Origin: Aeromonas enteropelogenes
GTDB taxonomy: Bacteria; Pseudomonadota; Gammaproteobacteria; Enterobacterales; Aeromonadaceae
Direction of reading: 5' to 3'
DNA length: 64,000 nucleotides
NCBI RefSeq assembly: GCF_000819845.1
Contig: NZ_CDCG01000040.1
Location: forward strand, 7,464 to 71,463
The notes beneath the pieces are model-generated. The model was not told the origin of the DNA. It did not search any database and saw only the letters and a program-made list of their open reading frames with translations. Both the position numbers and the translations under genes were made by a program. This document shows positions 8,368 to 20,323 of the stretch, in pieces (position 1 is the first letter of the stretch; every line of letters begins with the position of its first letter).

Positions 8368-9702
8368 ATGTCGAGTCGAAATCGGGTTATCTGGCGTGAG
8401 GGGCTCTTCATCAAGCCCCAGCACTTCCAGCAACAACAAAGACATTCGGATTACGCGCTGCACGCCAGGTTGAGCGCGCTGTCCGACTATTTCTACGGGC
8501 TGCAGTCGCTCGCCATCAACGAGGATTACCTCGGCTTTGGCCGCATCGCCCTGGTGGGGGCCACCGGCATACTGCCGGACGGTACCGTGTTTAACATCCC
8601 CAACGACGATGTGCTGCCGACGCCGCTGGAAGTCACCGATGCCTCGGTGGCCAACCAGAAGGTCTATCTGGCGCTGCCGCTCTCGGTGAGTGGCGTCAAC
8701 GAGGTGGGGCAGGGCGGCCAGGTGGCTACCCGGCTGCAGGCCCATCGCCATGATGTGCGCGATCTTCACAGCGAAGGGGGAGACGTGGTCTCCCTCGAAG
8801 TGGGGCGGGTCAGCCTGCGTTTGATGCTGGAGCGCGAAGATCGCAGTGCCTACGCCTCCTTGGCCATCGCCCGCATTCTGGACAAACGCCCCGATGGCGG
8901 TCTGGTCCTGGATCCCAACTTCATGCCCTGCAGCATCAGCGTGTCGGCCATTCCGGCCCTCAAACGCTTCCTCGGCGAGTCGGCGGGTTTGGTGGCGGAG
9001 CGGGCGCGCAGCCTTTCCCAACGCATCGCAGCGCCCGGCCAGCAAGGGGTGGCCGATGTGGCCGAGTTCATGATGTTGCAGCTCCTGAACCGGGCCCAGC
9101 CCCAGCTTTCGCATCTGGCGCGCCTTGGCACCCTGCATCCGGAGCGGTTGCACGAGGCCCTGGTGCAACTTTGTGGCGAGCTGATGACTTTCACCGACGA
9201 GTCTCGCCTGCCGCCGGAGTTCCCGGCCTATCGGCACGACGATCAACAGGTGAGCTTCGAGCCTGTGATGCTGGCCCTGCGCCAGGCGCTGAGCACAGTG
9301 CTGTCACCGCGCGCCGTCTCCATCCAGCTGCGCAAGCACCAGTACGGCATAGTGGTGGCCATGGTGAACGAGAGCGAGCTGATGCAAAGCGCTGATTTCG
9401 TATTGGCAGTGCGTGCCCGCATGCCCCAGGAGCAACTGCGCAAACAGCTGCTGCAACAGACCAAGGTGGCCTCCAGCGACAAGATCCGCGAGCTCATCAG
9501 TCTGCAGTTGCCCGGCATTCCGCTGCTGCCGCTGCCGGTGGCGCCGCGCCAGCTGCCCTATCACGCCGGTTACAGCTACTTCCAGCTCGACAAGCAGAGC
9601 CCGGCCTGGCAGATGCTGGCGGTCAGCAACACCCTTGCCTTCCACATTGCCGGCGACTTCCCCGAGCTCGACATGCAGCTTTGGGCCATCCGCAGCCAAT
9701 GA
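8368..9702 (+). CDS. tssK: T6SS baseplate adaptor TssK (VasE)
   Basis: 444-residue TssK, the trimeric adaptor that links the baseplate wedges to the TssL/TssM membrane complex. The N-terminal signature VIWREGLFIKPQHFQQQQRH (residues 7-26) is typical, and the length is standard for the family. It lies 2 bases after tssJ and before tssL, the usual JKL order. Confidence 0.96.
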   Translation: MSSRNRVIWREGLFIKPQHFQQQQRHSDYALHARLSALSDYFYGLQSLAINEDYLGFGRIALVGATGILPDGTVFNIPNDDVLPTPLEVTDASVANQKVYLALPLSVSGVNEVGQGGQVATRLQAHRHDVRDLHSEGGDVVSLEVGRVSLRLMLEREDRSAYASLAIARILDKRPDGGLVLDPNFMPCSISVSAIPALKRFLGESAGLVAERARSLSQRIAAPGQQGVADVAEFMMLQLLNRAQPQLSHLARLGTLHPERLHEALVQLCGELMTFTDESRLPPEFPAYRHDDQQVSFEPVMLALRQALSTVLSPRAVSIQLRKHQYGIVVAMVNESELMQSADFVLAVRARMPQEQLRKQLLQQTKVASSDKIRELISLQLPGIPLLPLPVAPRQLPYHAGYSYFQLDKQSPAWQMLAVSNTLAFHIAGDFPELDMQLWAIRSQ

Positions 9703-9725
9703 TCGCATCAAAGGAATAAGCAGAG

Positions 9726-10505
9726 ATGACCACGGACATTATCAAGAACGAGCAACTCAGCGACCTGCTGTTCGATCATGCCGAGCAGCTGGACATGGAT
9801 TCGGACTATTGGTTCCGCCTGCGCGGCCAGAGCATCAATCCCATGATCGATGCGGTGACCCCCTTGCTGGGGCTGGTGCAGCGAGTGCGCCTGCTGTCAC
9901 GCTACGATCGGGTGCCCGAGCTCTACCAGCGGGTGGTGACCGAGATCCAGGCCATCGAGCAGGAGCTGATGGCCCAGGGCTACGAGAACGGTGTAGTGCT
10001 CTCGTTTCGCTACATCCTCTGCACCTTCATCGACGAGGCCGTGATGGGTCGCGACTGGGGCAGTCAGAGTGAATGGTCCCAGCACTCCCTGCTGGCCCGT
10101 TTCCATAACGAGACCTGGGGTGGCGAGAAGGTGTTCGTGCTGCTCGCCCGCCTGCAGGAAGACCCCGAGCGCTATCGCGACATCCTGGAGTTCATCTACC
10201 TGTGCCTCTGTCTCGGCTTCGAGGGGCGTTACAAGGTGATGAACAAGGGGCAAGGGGAGTTCGAACGCATCGTCCGGCAGTTGCACAGACAGCTGGCCCC
10301 CGAGAGCGCCGCCGAAGCCCCCAGCGTGTTTCACCTGGACCTCGGCCGTCAGGCCTCCCGCTATCAGCTGCGCAAGCAGATTTCCCTGCGCAGCCTGTTC
10401 ATGGGGGGAGCCCTGATCCTGGCCATCATCTTTGGTCTCTATCACTACCAACTCAATAACCAGACCCAGGACGTGCTGCGTCAACTGGGCGAATTATTAA
10501 AATAA
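9726..10505 (+). CDS. tssL: T6SS inner-membrane protein TssL (DotU/VasF), short form
   Basis: 259-residue DotU-family protein of the membrane complex. The cytoplasmic hook domain occupies about residues 30-190, including the conserved YILCTFIDEAVM block. One transmembrane helix lies near the C-terminus (SLFMGGALILAIIFGLYHYQ, about residues 220-239). There is no C-terminal OmpA-like peptidoglycan-binding domain, so cell-wall anchoring must come from another protein. AAAGGA sits just upstream of the ATG. Confidence 0.94.
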   Translation: MTTDIIKNEQLSDLLFDHAEQLDMDSDYWFRLRGQSINPMIDAVTPLLGLVQRVRLLSRYDRVPELYQRVVTEIQAIEQELMAQGYENGVVLSFRYILCTFIDEAVMGRDWGSQSEWSQHSLLARFHNETWGGEKVFVLLARLQEDPERYRDILEFIYLCLCLGFEGRYKVMNKGQGEFERIVRQLHRQLAPESAAEAPSVFHLDLGRQASRYQLRKQISLRSLFMGGALILAIIFGLYHYQLNNQTQDVLRQLGELLK

Positions 10506-10526
10506 TTTTCTTAAGGAGAGCACGCC

Positions 10527-13163
10527 TTGATTCGTATAGAGCTACCGGTACTGGTGGAAAGACTCAACCCCATCTGCCGTCACATGCTGGAGGAGGCTGC
10601 GGCCCTCTGCGTCAACCATCAGGGAGCCGAGATCCGCATTGAGCACCTGCTGCTCAAGATGCTGGAAACGCCCCTGTGCGATGTACGCCAGATCCTGAAA
10701 ATGGCCGAGGTGGAGGTCGAGGAGCTCAAGACCCTGCTGCAACCCTCCGCGGCTGACAATGGCTATGGTCAGGGTTATCCCTCCTTCTCGCCACTGCTGG
10801 TCGAGTGGCTGCAAGACAGTTGGTTGCTCGCCTCTGCCGAGTTGCAGCATGGTCAGCTTCGCAGCGGCGTCATGCTGCTGGTGCTCCTGATGACCCCGCA
10901 GCGCTACCTGCCCGGCTCCGTGACTCGCCTCTTGGCCAACGTCAACCGCGAGCTGTTGCGCCAGCAGTTTGACGAGTGGGTCAAGGAATCCGCCGAGACC
11001 CAGGTGGCGGCTGCCAGCGGCAGTGCCGCCAAGAGTGGGACTGGGGCTGCCCTGCCGGCCGATGCCAGCCTGCTGGCCCGCTTCACCGTCAACGTGACCG
11101 AGCAGGCCCGTCAGGGCAGCCTGGATCCCGTGCTCTGCCGGGATCACGAAATCGACCTGATGATCGACATCCTCTCCCGCCGTCGCAAGAACAACCCCAT
11201 CGTGGTTGGCGAGGCGGGTGTCGGTAAAAGCGCACTCATCGAGGGGCTGGCCCTGCGCATGGTGGCGGGCCAGGTGCCCGAGAAGCTGCGCGAGGTGGAG
11301 CTGATGACGCTCGATCTCGGCGCCATGCAGGCCGGTGCCTCGGTCAAGGGGGAGTTCGAAAAGCGCTTCAAGGGAGTGATGCAGGAGGTCAAGGACTCAG
11401 TGCGTCCTGTCATCCTCTTCATCGACGAGGCTCACACCCTGATCGGTGCCGGCAACCAGGCCGGTGGGATGGATGTCTCCAACCTCATCAAGCCGGCGTT
11501 GGCCCGGGGTGAGCTGCGTACCATCGCCGCCACCACCTGGAGCGAATACAAGAAGTACGTAGAAAAAGACGCTGCCCTGTCGCGCCGTTTCCAGCTGGTC
11601 AAGGTGAGCGAGCCCAATGCCGACGAGGCCACCGTGATCCTGCGCGGCCTGCGCAGCATCTACGAGAAAGCCCATGGGGTGCTCATCGATGAAGAGGCGC
11701 TGCAGGCCGCCGCCCAGCTCTCCGCCCGTTACATCTCTGGCCGTCAGCTGCCGGACAAGGCGATCGACGTGCTCGATACCGCCTGTGCCCGGGTGGCCAT
11801 CAACCTGACTACGCCGCCGCGCGCCGTCAGCCACCTGCAAAACGAGCTGCGCCAGCGCGAGCTGGAGATCCGCCAGTTGGAGCGCCAGAGCCTGATCGGG
11901 CTCGGTGACAACGAAGAGCGACTGGTCGAGCTGCAGGCCGAGCAGCAGCGTTGCCGTGATGCCCTGCGCGAGCAGGAGTCCCGGTGGCAGCAGCAGCAGG
12001 CGCTGGTCCACCAGATCGTCGAGCTGCGTGCGGCTCTCCTGGCCGACGAGCAAGGGGAAGCCCTGGACCTGGCGGATGCCCCGCTCGATCCCCAGGCCGC
12101 TGCCGAGATGCTGGCCGGGCTCGAGTACGAGCTCTCCACCTTGCAGCAGGGGGAAGTGCTGGTCTCCGCCCACGTCGACAAGAAGCAGATTGCGGCGGTG
12201 ATCGCCGAGTGGACCGGGGTGCCGCTCAATCGCATCTCCCAGGGGGAGCTCGACGTGGTGACCCGGCTACCCGAGTACCTCGGGGATCTCATCAAGGGGC
12301 AGGATGTGGCGGTGACCCACCTGCACAAACACTTGCTGACTGCCCGCGCCGATCTGCGTCGCCCGGGTCGGCCGCTGGGGGCCTTCCTGCTGGTGGGACC
12401 GAGCGGGGTCGGCAAGACCGAAACCGTGCTGCAGATTGCCGAGCTGATGTTTGGCGGGCGCCAGTATCTGACCACCATCAACATGTCCGAGTATCAGGAG
12501 AAGCACACCGTCTCGCGCCTCATCGGCTCGCCCCCTGGCTACGTTGGTTTCGGTGAGGGGGGCATACTGACCGAAGCGATTCGTCAGAAGCCCTACTCCG
12601 TAGTGCTGCTGGATGAGGTGGAAAAGGCCCATCCGGACGTGCTCAACCTATTCTATCAGGCGTTCGACAAGGGCGAGCTGGCGGACGGGGAAGGGCGCAT
12701 CATCGACTGCAAGAACGTGGTCTTCTTCCTCACCTCGAACCTCGGCTTCCAGACCATCGTCGATTACGCCGAGCGGCCGGACGAGCTGCAGGATGCTATC
12801 TATCCGGAGCTTGCCGCCTTCTTCAAACCGGCGCTGCTGGCACGGATGGAAGTGATCCCTTACTTGCCGCTCGGCCACGATACCTTGGTGCAGATCGTGG
12901 GGGGCAAACTCAACCGTCTGGTCAAGCTGCTCAAGGAGCGTTTCGGGGCCGAGGTGGTACTGGAAGAGGCCGTGGCCGAAGAGATACTGCTGCGCGCCAA
13001 TCGCAGCGAGAACGGGGCCCGCATGCTCGAATCCGTCATCGATGGCGCCCTGTTGCCGCCGGTCTCCCTGCAGTTGTTGCAGCGTCTCTCGGCCGGTGAG
13101 CCCATCAACCGGGTTCGTTTTTCCGTGGCCGATCACCAGTTTGTCGCCGAGGTGGAGGGCTGA
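10527..13163 (+). CDS. clpV: T6SS sheath-recycling AAA+ ATPase ClpV (TssH, VasG)
   Basis: 878-residue Clp/Hsp100 ATPase that disassembles contracted TssBC sheaths. The order is a ClpN-type N domain (residues 1-150), a first AAA+ module with Walker A GEAGVGKS near residue 228 and Walker B ILFIDEAH near 297, a coiled-coil middle domain (about 400-520), a second AAA+ module with Walker A GPSGVGKT near 624, and a ClpB D2-small domain. Both ATP sites look intact. The start is a TTG at 10527 supported by AAGGAG about 8 bases upstream. Confidence 0.96.
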   Translation: MIRIELPVLVERLNPICRHMLEEAAALCVNHQGAEIRIEHLLLKMLETPLCDVRQILKMAEVEVEELKTLLQPSAADNGYGQGYPSFSPLLVEWLQDSWLLASAELQHGQLRSGVMLLVLLMTPQRYLPGSVTRLLANVNRELLRQQFDEWVKESAETQVAAASGSAAKSGTGAALPADASLLARFTVNVTEQARQGSLDPVLCRDHEIDLMIDILSRRRKNNPIVVGEAGVGKSALIEGLALRMVAGQVPEKLREVELMTLDLGAMQAGASVKGEFEKRFKGVMQEVKDSVRPVILFIDEAHTLIGAGNQAGGMDVSNLIKPALARGELRTIAATTWSEYKKYVEKDAALSRRFQLVKVSEPNADEATVILRGLRSIYEKAHGVLIDEEALQAAAQLSARYISGRQLPDKAIDVLDTACARVAINLTTPPRAVSHLQNELRQRELEIRQLERQSLIGLGDNEERLVELQAEQQRCRDALREQESRWQQQQALVHQIVELRAALLADEQGEALDLADAPLDPQAAAEMLAGLEYELSTLQQGEVLVSAHVDKKQIAAVIAEWTGVPLNRISQGELDVVTRLPEYLGDLIKGQDVAVTHLHKHLLTARADLRRPGRPLGAFLLVGPSGVGKTETVLQIAELMFGGRQYLTTINMSEYQEKHTVSRLIGSPPGYVGFGEGGILTEAIRQKPYSVVLLDEVEKAHPDVLNLFYQAFDKGELADGEGRIIDCKNVVFFLTSNLGFQTIVDYAERPDELQDAIYPELAAFFKPALLARMEVIPYLPLGHDTLVQIVGGKLNRLVKLLKERFGAEVVLEEAVAEEILLRANRSENGARMLESVIDGALLPPVSLQLLQRLSAGEPINRVRFSVADHQFVAEVEG

Positions 13164-13165
13164 CC

Positions 13166-14703
<1,538 letters not shown>

Positions 14704-14704
<1 letters not shown>

Positions 14705-15303
14705 TGAGCGTCATCGCCCTATTGCCCCTGTTGCTGGCCAGTGGTGCCGCGGCGCCGGATATGAAGGCCTGGCAGGCGTGCCGGCAGGAACCCTCGCCGC
14801 TGGTGCGTCTCGCCTGCTATGACGCCATCGGTAGCGATCAGGCGCCGACCAATGAGAAGGGGGCCGCCCGCTCCCCCGCCTGGCAGGCCATCTGGGCGCA
14901 GGAGCAGGCTCGCACTCCGCAAACTCCTCCTTTCTTGCTGGTGCAGGATGAGGGGCAGGGCAGTGTCACCCTGACCCGTCCGGCCCTGCGCGGGGCGACC
15001 CTGGCCATCGGTTGCGTCGACAGCATCACTCACGTCAGGCTGCGACTGGACACCCCCTGGGTCGGGGAGCGGGTGCAGATTGAACTCGATGGTCAACCGA
15101 GCCGCGCCTCCCAAAGCTGGTTCGTGCGAGATCAGGGGTTGCTGCTCGAATATGGTCGCGGCCTGCCCGCCATCGAGGAGCTCAAACGCTGGCTTGGGTC
15201 TCGCGAGCTGCAGGTGCGGGCCGACAACGGTGCCCTGCTGCGCATCGATCTGAGCGGTTTGAAAGAGGCGCTGGTTCCCCTGCGCCAGCAGTGTCGCTGG
15301 TAG
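14704..15303 (+). CDS. vasI: T6SS-associated protein VasI/TagO
   Basis: 199-residue VasI-family protein. The predicted signal peptide MSVIALLPLLLASGAAA is followed by the family's Cys-containing block WQACRQEPSPLVRLACYD (about residues 23-40). The C-terminal half is a beta-rich domain of unknown biochemical role. The ATG overlaps the vasH stop (ATGA). A longer in-frame start at 14680 would hide the signal peptide and is rejected. Confidence 0.88.
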
Positions 15304-15311
15304 GGGGCCCG

Positions 15312-16751
15312 ATGAGCTATCAACACCCCTGGTGTGAACGCCTGCTGGCCAGCTTGCCGGATGAACAGATCAAGGGCCAGGTACAGGCCGACGAGCCGCG
15401 CTGGGACTATGTAGAGACCGAGCTGGTCAAGCTGGGCTCTTTGGCCCACAGCCAGGTGGATCTCAATGCGGTGGCTGACGCTTGTCTCTTCCTGCTGGAG
15501 AACCGCACCAAGGACATGCGGGTGCTGGCCCAGCTGCTGCGCTGTCTGCAGCATCCGGCCAAGGCGACGCCTTTCGGCGCTGCCCTCAGCCTGCTGGAAG
15601 CCTGGATCGGCAGCTACTGGCTGCTGGCCTGGCCCGGCAATGCCACCCAGAAGCAGCGCTTGATGGTGCAGATCGTCAAGCGCTTCGAGGGGGCGCTGCC
15701 AAGGGTCTGCGAAAGCGCCTCGGTAGCCGAGCTGGCCCAGTTGCTGGCGCAGGCCGAACAGCTGGAAACAGGCTGGCTGGCCCAGTGTCCCGACAAGGGA
15801 GAGCTGCTCGATCCGCTGTTGATGGGGCTGAAGCGAGCCCAGCGCCAGCAGGCCACACAAGCTCAGGCCGATGCCGCCCAACAGCCGCAGCAAGGCACGC
15901 CGGCGGCCGCGAGTGCAACGGCCTCGTCAGCCGGCACGGCGGCAACCATGGTGCTGAGCGGCGGTGGCGGCGGCAGTGCCGGTGTCGAGATCGACAGTTC
16001 CAATGATCGCGCCTGGCGCCAGACCCAGCTCAAGGTCGCCGAGCTGTTGATCGAGCGCCAGTCGGAGGCGCCAGTGGGTTATCGCCTGCGCCGCCACGCC
16101 ATCTGGGCCGGGATCACCACGCCGCCCATGACGAGCCGGGACAACAAAACCCAGCTGGCCCCCATGTCGGTGGACATGGTGGATGAGTATCGCGCCGCCA
16201 TGAGCTCGCCGGACCTGGCGCTCTGGCAGCGCATCGAGCAGAGCCTGACCCTGGCCCCCTACTGGTTCGAGGGACATCGCCTCTCCGCCGAGGTGGCGCA
16301 GAAGCTGGGATTTGCTGCCGTCGCCCAGGCCATCATGCAGGAGCTCGACGGCTTTTTGCAGCGCCTGCCGGCCCTGCGGGAGCTCACCTTCAGCGATGGC
16401 TCTGCGTTCCTCTCCCCCGAGTGCAGCCGCTGGCTGCAGCCGGCCAAGGGAGGAAGCGGCAGCGAAGGGGGATCCTCTTTGGCCGAAGAGGTGGCCCAGA
16501 GCCATGGGGAGCAGGGAGTGGCTGCGGCCCTGGCCCTGCTCGACGAGCGAATGGCACAGCTGAAAGAGCCAAGAGACCGTTTCCATGCCCAGTTGGTGCA
16601 GGCGGAGCTGTTGGCGCAGGAAGGCATGGAGGCGCTTGCGCGCCAGCACTATCAACACTTGTGGCAAGAGGCAACCCGGCTGGGGTTGGCGCAATGGGAA
16701 CCGGGACTGGTCAGCCGCCTGGAAAGCCATGTGGCCCCGTTGTCGAAATGA
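15312..16751 (+). CDS. tssA: T6SS TssA-family cap/baseplate protein (VasJ)
   Basis: 479-residue protein of the TssA/ImpA_N family. The N-terminal ImpA_N-related domain (about residues 1-150) begins SYQHPWCERLLASLPDEQI. A low-complexity Ala/Gln/Gly-rich linker (about 180-230, including AQQPQQGTPAAASATASSAG) leads to the C-terminal TPR-like/VasJ-type domain. TssA proteins prime baseplate and sheath assembly. Which subclass this one belongs to (cap versus baseplate-retained) cannot be decided from sequence reading alone. The ATG at 15312 has a G-rich RBS, and the upstream GTG at 15291 is less likely. Confidence 0.88.
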   Translation: MSYQHPWCERLLASLPDEQIKGQVQADEPRWDYVETELVKLGSLAHSQVDLNAVADACLFLLENRTKDMRVLAQLLRCLQHPAKATPFGAALSLLEAWIGSYWLLAWPGNATQKQRLMVQIVKRFEGALPRVCESASVAELAQLLAQAEQLETGWLAQCPDKGELLDPLLMGLKRAQRQQATQAQADAAQQPQQGTPAAASATASSAGTAATMVLSGGGGGSAGVEIDSSNDRAWRQTQLKVAELLIERQSEAPVGYRLRRHAIWAGITTPPMTSRDNKTQLAPMSVDMVDEYRAAMSSPDLALWQRIEQSLTLAPYWFEGHRLSAEVAQKLGFAAVAQAIMQELDGFLQRLPALRELTFSDGSAFLSPECSRWLQPAKGGSGSEGGSSLAEEVAQSHGEQGVAAALALLDERMAQLKEPRDRFHAQLVQAELLAQEGMEALARQHYQHLWQEATRLGLAQWEPGLVSRLESHVAPLSK

Positions 16752-16792
16752 ATGCCGAAATGAGTCATTGAGTCGGAGTTGGATCACATTTT

Positions 16793-19700
16793 ATGTTCAA
16801 AACCATCTTTACCTTTCTGCGGCAACAGCTGCCGAAATTGAAGCCCTCCTGGCCCCTGCTCGGTGTGGTGCTCTGGGCCGTCGCCCTCATCCTGGCCTGG
16901 TGGCTGGGACCCCGTCTCGAGCTCCGCGAAGCCAAGCCGCTTGAGCCGCTGTGGGGACGGGTCGTGTTCACCCTGCTCTGGCTCTGGCTGCTGCTGGGGG
17001 TCATCTCTTGGCGAGTGTGGCGCAAGATGCAGCAGCTCAAGGCCGAGCGCAAAACCGAGGTCCTGCTGGAGCAGGATCCGGTCAAGGGGATCATCGACCG
17101 GCAGGCATTGTTTCTGGACCGCTGGCTGCAGGCACTGAATGACCATCTGGGCAAGGGGGCACTCTATGCCATGCCCTGGTATCTGGTGCTGGGGCTGCCC
17201 GGCAGCGGCAAGAGCAGCCTGATCCATCGCGCCAACCCGGCCAACAAACTCAACCCGAGACTCGACACCGAACTGCGCGACGTGGCGCAGGATCAGCTGA
17301 TCGACTGCTGGCTGGGGGAGCAGGCGGTGATGCTGGATCCCGCCGGTGAACTCCTGTCCCAATCCGAACCCGAGCTGGATCCTCTGGCTCGCAAGCATGA
17401 GCGGCTCTGGCTGCATCTGCTGAACTGGCTCAATGAACATCGTCGTCGCCAGCCCCTCAACGGTCTGGTACTGACTGTGGATCTGGCCTGGCTCTCCCAT
17501 GCCAGCGTGGCCGAGCGCAAGGCCTATGCCCAACTGATGCGCTCCCGCCTGCAGGAGGTGTCGGCCACCATGAACACCCGACTGCCCCTCTATGTCACCT
17601 TCACCAAGCTCGATCTGCTGCGTGGCTTCGATGTGGTATACGAGCAGCTCGACAAGGAGGCCCGTGAGGCTGTGCTGGGGGTGACCTTCAACCCGGGCGC
17701 TGACTGGCAGCAGGATCTGGCCCTGTTCTGGGATCAGTGGGTGGACAACCTCAACCGCAATCTGCCCGAGCTGATGCTGGCCAGGCTCGATGCCGCCCAG
17801 CGCAACGCCCTGTTCTCCTTCGTGCGCCAGCTGGCTGGCCTCAAGGATTATGTGACCAGCCTGCTCGATGAAACCCTGGCTATTGAAGAGAGCAAGCCGC
17901 TGCTGGTGCGGGGGGTCTACATCAGCTCCGTCTATCAGCAGGGGGTACCGTTCGATGCGTTTGCCCAGGCGGCTTCCCGCCGCTACAACCTGCCGGAGCC
18001 CATCCACTCGGCCCTGCGCGGGGAGTCCAACACCTACTTCGTGCGCCAGCTGTTCTCCAGCATCATCTTCCCCGAGGCCCATCTGGCCGGGGAGAACCGG
18101 TTGCACACCCTTTACCGCCGTCGCCGCATGGCCATCGGCCTTGGCTGCCTGTCGCTCTTCTCGGCGGCCCTGATCGGCGGTTGGCACTACTTCTATCGTG
18201 TGAACGAAGAGGCGGGGCGCAACGTGCTGACCAAGGCCCAGGCCTTTATGGAAACCAACGAGGTGGCCGATGAACACGCCTTCGGTGTGAGCCAGCTGCC
18301 GCGACTCAACCTCATTCGCGAGGCGACCCTCTCCTTTGGCAACTACCGTGAGCGCATGCCGTTGGTGGCCGACCTCGGCCTCTATCAGGGGGACGAGATT
18401 GGCCCCTATGTGGAAGGATCCTATCTGCAACTGCTGAGCCTGCGCTTCCTGCCGGCCCAGATGCAGGGCTTGCTGGCGGATCTCAACCAGGCGCCGGCCG
18501 GCAGCGAGGAGAAACTCGCCATCCTGCGGGTGATGCGGATGCTCGACGATGCCTCCGGTCGCAACAAGGCGCTGGTGGAGCAGTATATGGCGAGCCGCTG
18601 GCAGCAGGCCTTCCCGGGGCAGGGTGCGGTGCAGGAGCAATTGATGGGGCACCTCGAATACGCCCTTGATCACACCAACTGGTATGCGGCCCGGGCGGCC
18701 CGCGATCAGGCGGCCATCACCGCATTCGTTCCCTTCAAGGAGCCTATCTATGGCGCCCAGCGCGAGCTTGGCAAACTGCCCATGTATCAGCGGGTCTACC
18801 AGAACCTGGTGGTGAAGGCGGACGATGTGCTGGCGCCGGATCTCAACGTGCGCGACGAGGTGGGGCCGACCTTTGACACCGTTTTTGCCCTGCGCAGCGA
18901 CAACGCCGGCCTGCTGCCACGGCTGCTGACCTGGCCCGGTTTCAGCGACTTTTTCCTCAAGCAGGACAAGGCATTGATCGACCTTACTGCCATGGACGCC
19001 TGGGTGCTGGGCCAGCGCAAGCTGAGCCAGCTGAGCGATGCCGATCGCAAGGAGATCACCCGTCAGGTCAACGACCGCTACGTCACCGACTACGTCAACC
19101 AGTGGCAAAAACTGTTGAACAACCTGGACGTGCAGACCCTGGCCAGTCCCGAGCAGGCGCTCGATGTGCTGGCGGCCATTACGGGCAACGATCAGCCGTT
19201 CCAGCGGGTGCTGGCGACCCTCGATGACAACACCCGTATCCGCAAGATCTCCGATGTGGAGGGGGATCCGGCTCAGGCCATCACCTCCCGCATCGGGCGT
19301 CCCTTCATGGCGGCCAATGCCACCCTGAGCGGTCGCGGCGAGCAGGGGCCGCTTATCCAGGAGGTGAACCAGAAACTGATGGAGCTGCAGCACTATCTGG
19401 AGCTCATCGTCAACGCCACCGAGCCTGGTCAGTCGGCCCTCAAGGCAGTGCAGCTGCGCATGACCAACAAGTACGCAGACCCGGTGTTTGCGCTGCAGCA
19501 GTACGCCCGCGGCCTGCCGGCGCCACTCGATCGCTGGGTGGGGCAACTGGCGGATCAGAGCTCGCGACTGGTGATCGATCTTGCTATGTCCTCCCTCAAC
19601 CAGGAGTGGCAGGACAAGGTGCTGACCCCGTTCAACAGCCAGCTGGCCGATCGCTATCCGTTCAACCCGGGCTCTGCCAAGGATGTGCCCCTCTCCGAGA

Positions 19701-20278
19701 TGGAGCGCTTCTTTGCTCCCAACGGGACTCTCGACAGCTTCTATCAGGTCAACCTCAAACCCATGGTGGAGAGCGGCCTGATGGAAGGGGAGTTCAGCTC
19801 CCCGGTGCAGGCCGAGCTGGTCAAGCAGCTGGACAGAGCCGCGCGCATCCGCCAGATCTTCTTCAGCCAGCAGGGCAACCTGGAAGTGCAGTTTGCCGTC
19901 GAGCCCATCGAACTCACCGCCAACAAGCGGCGCAGCGTGCTGAATCTGGATGGCCAGCTGTTGGAGTACGCCCATGGCCGACGCACCAAGATCCCGTTGG
20001 TATGGCCCAACACCATGCGTGACGGTGCCGAGAGCAAGATCACTCTGGTGCCGGCCGCCCGCGAGCGTTCACCGCGCAGCGAAGGCTTCATCGGCCCCTG
20101 GGCCATGTTCCGCCTGATGGACAAGGGGGAGCTGACCCAGGTGAGCGAGGCGACCTTCGATGTGCGCTTCCCGGTGGATCAGGGGGCCATGACCTATCGC
20201 GTCTATACCGACAGCGTGCAGAACCCCTTCACCGGGGGCCTGTTCAGCCAGTTCAGATTGCCTGAATCCCTCTATTGA
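16793..20278 (+). CDS. tssM: T6SS inner-membrane complex protein TssM (IcmF/VasK)
   Basis: 1161-residue IcmF-family protein, the main trans-periplasmic channel of the T6SS membrane complex. Two N-terminal transmembrane helices (about residues 22-40 and 60-78) precede a cytoplasmic NTPase-like domain with an intact Walker A, GLPGSGKSSL, near residue 134. A third transmembrane helix lies near 445-465 (IGLGCLSLFSAALIGGWHYF). The large periplasmic part ends in the TssJ-binding beta-domain. A long open frame on the opposite strand (16784-19975) is a GC-driven shadow. Confidence 0.96.
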   Translation: MFKTIFTFLRQQLPKLKPSWPLLGVVLWAVALILAWWLGPRLELREAKPLEPLWGRVVFTLLWLWLLLGVISWRVWRKMQQLKAERKTEVLLEQDPVKGIIDRQALFLDRWLQALNDHLGKGALYAMPWYLVLGLPGSGKSSLIHRANPANKLNPRLDTELRDVAQDQLIDCWLGEQAVMLDPAGELLSQSEPELDPLARKHERLWLHLLNWLNEHRRRQPLNGLVLTVDLAWLSHASVAERKAYAQLMRSRLQEVSATMNTRLPLYVTFTKLDLLRGFDVVYEQLDKEAREAVLGVTFNPGADWQQDLALFWDQWVDNLNRNLPELMLARLDAAQRNALFSFVRQLAGLKDYVTSLLDETLAIEESKPLLVRGVYISSVYQQGVPFDAFAQAASRRYNLPEPIHSALRGESNTYFVRQLFSSIIFPEAHLAGENRLHTLYRRRRMAIGLGCLSLFSAALIGGWHYFYRVNEEAGRNVLTKAQAFMETNEVADEHAFGVSQLPRLNLIREATLSFGNYRERMPLVADLGLYQGDEIGPYVEGSYLQLLSLRFLPAQMQGLLADLNQAPAGSEEKLAILRVMRMLDDASGRNKALVEQYMASRWQQAFPGQGAVQEQLMGHLEYALDHTNWYAARAARDQAAITAFVPFKEPIYGAQRELGKLPMYQRVYQNLVVKADDVLAPDLNVRDEVGPTFDTVFALRSDNAGLLPRLLTWPGFSDFFLKQDKALIDLTAMDAWVLGQRKLSQLSDADRKEITRQVNDRYVTDYVNQWQKLLNNLDVQTLASPEQALDVLAAITGNDQPFQRVLATLDDNTRIRKISDVEGDPAQAITSRIGRPFMAANATLSGRGEQGPLIQEVNQKLMELQHYLELIVNATEPGQSALKAVQLRMTNKYADPVFALQQYARGLPAPLDRWVGQLADQSSRLVIDLAMSSLNQEWQDKVLTPFNSQLADRYPFNPGSAKDVPLSEMERFFAPNGTLDSFYQVNLKPMVESGLMEGEFSSPVQAELVKQLDRAARIRQIFFSQQGNLEVQFAVEPIELTANKRRSVLNLDGQLLEYAHGRRTKIPLVWPNTMRDGAESKITLVPAARERSPRSEGFIGPWAMFRLMDKGELTQVSEATFDVRFPVDQGAMTYRVYTDSVQNPFTGGLFSQFRLPESLY

Positions 20279-20284
20279 TAAAGC

Positions 20285-20303
20285 GGGGGCACCCGGTGCC
20301 CCC
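20285..20303 (+). other. GC-rich hairpin between tssM and vasL
   Basis: GGGGGCACC (20285-20293) is complementary to GGTGCCCCC (20295-20303). The realistic stem is about 7 bp. No T-run follows, so it is more likely an RNA-stability or attenuation element than a full terminator. Confidence 0.5.
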
Positions 20304-20323
20304 TACAAGCTGTGGAAGTCGAC

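Noticed and set aside
16784..19975. A 1063-codon open frame on the minus strand
   Set aside because: It lies exactly opposite tssM and reflects GC-rich third positions. The tssM protein has clear family motifs.
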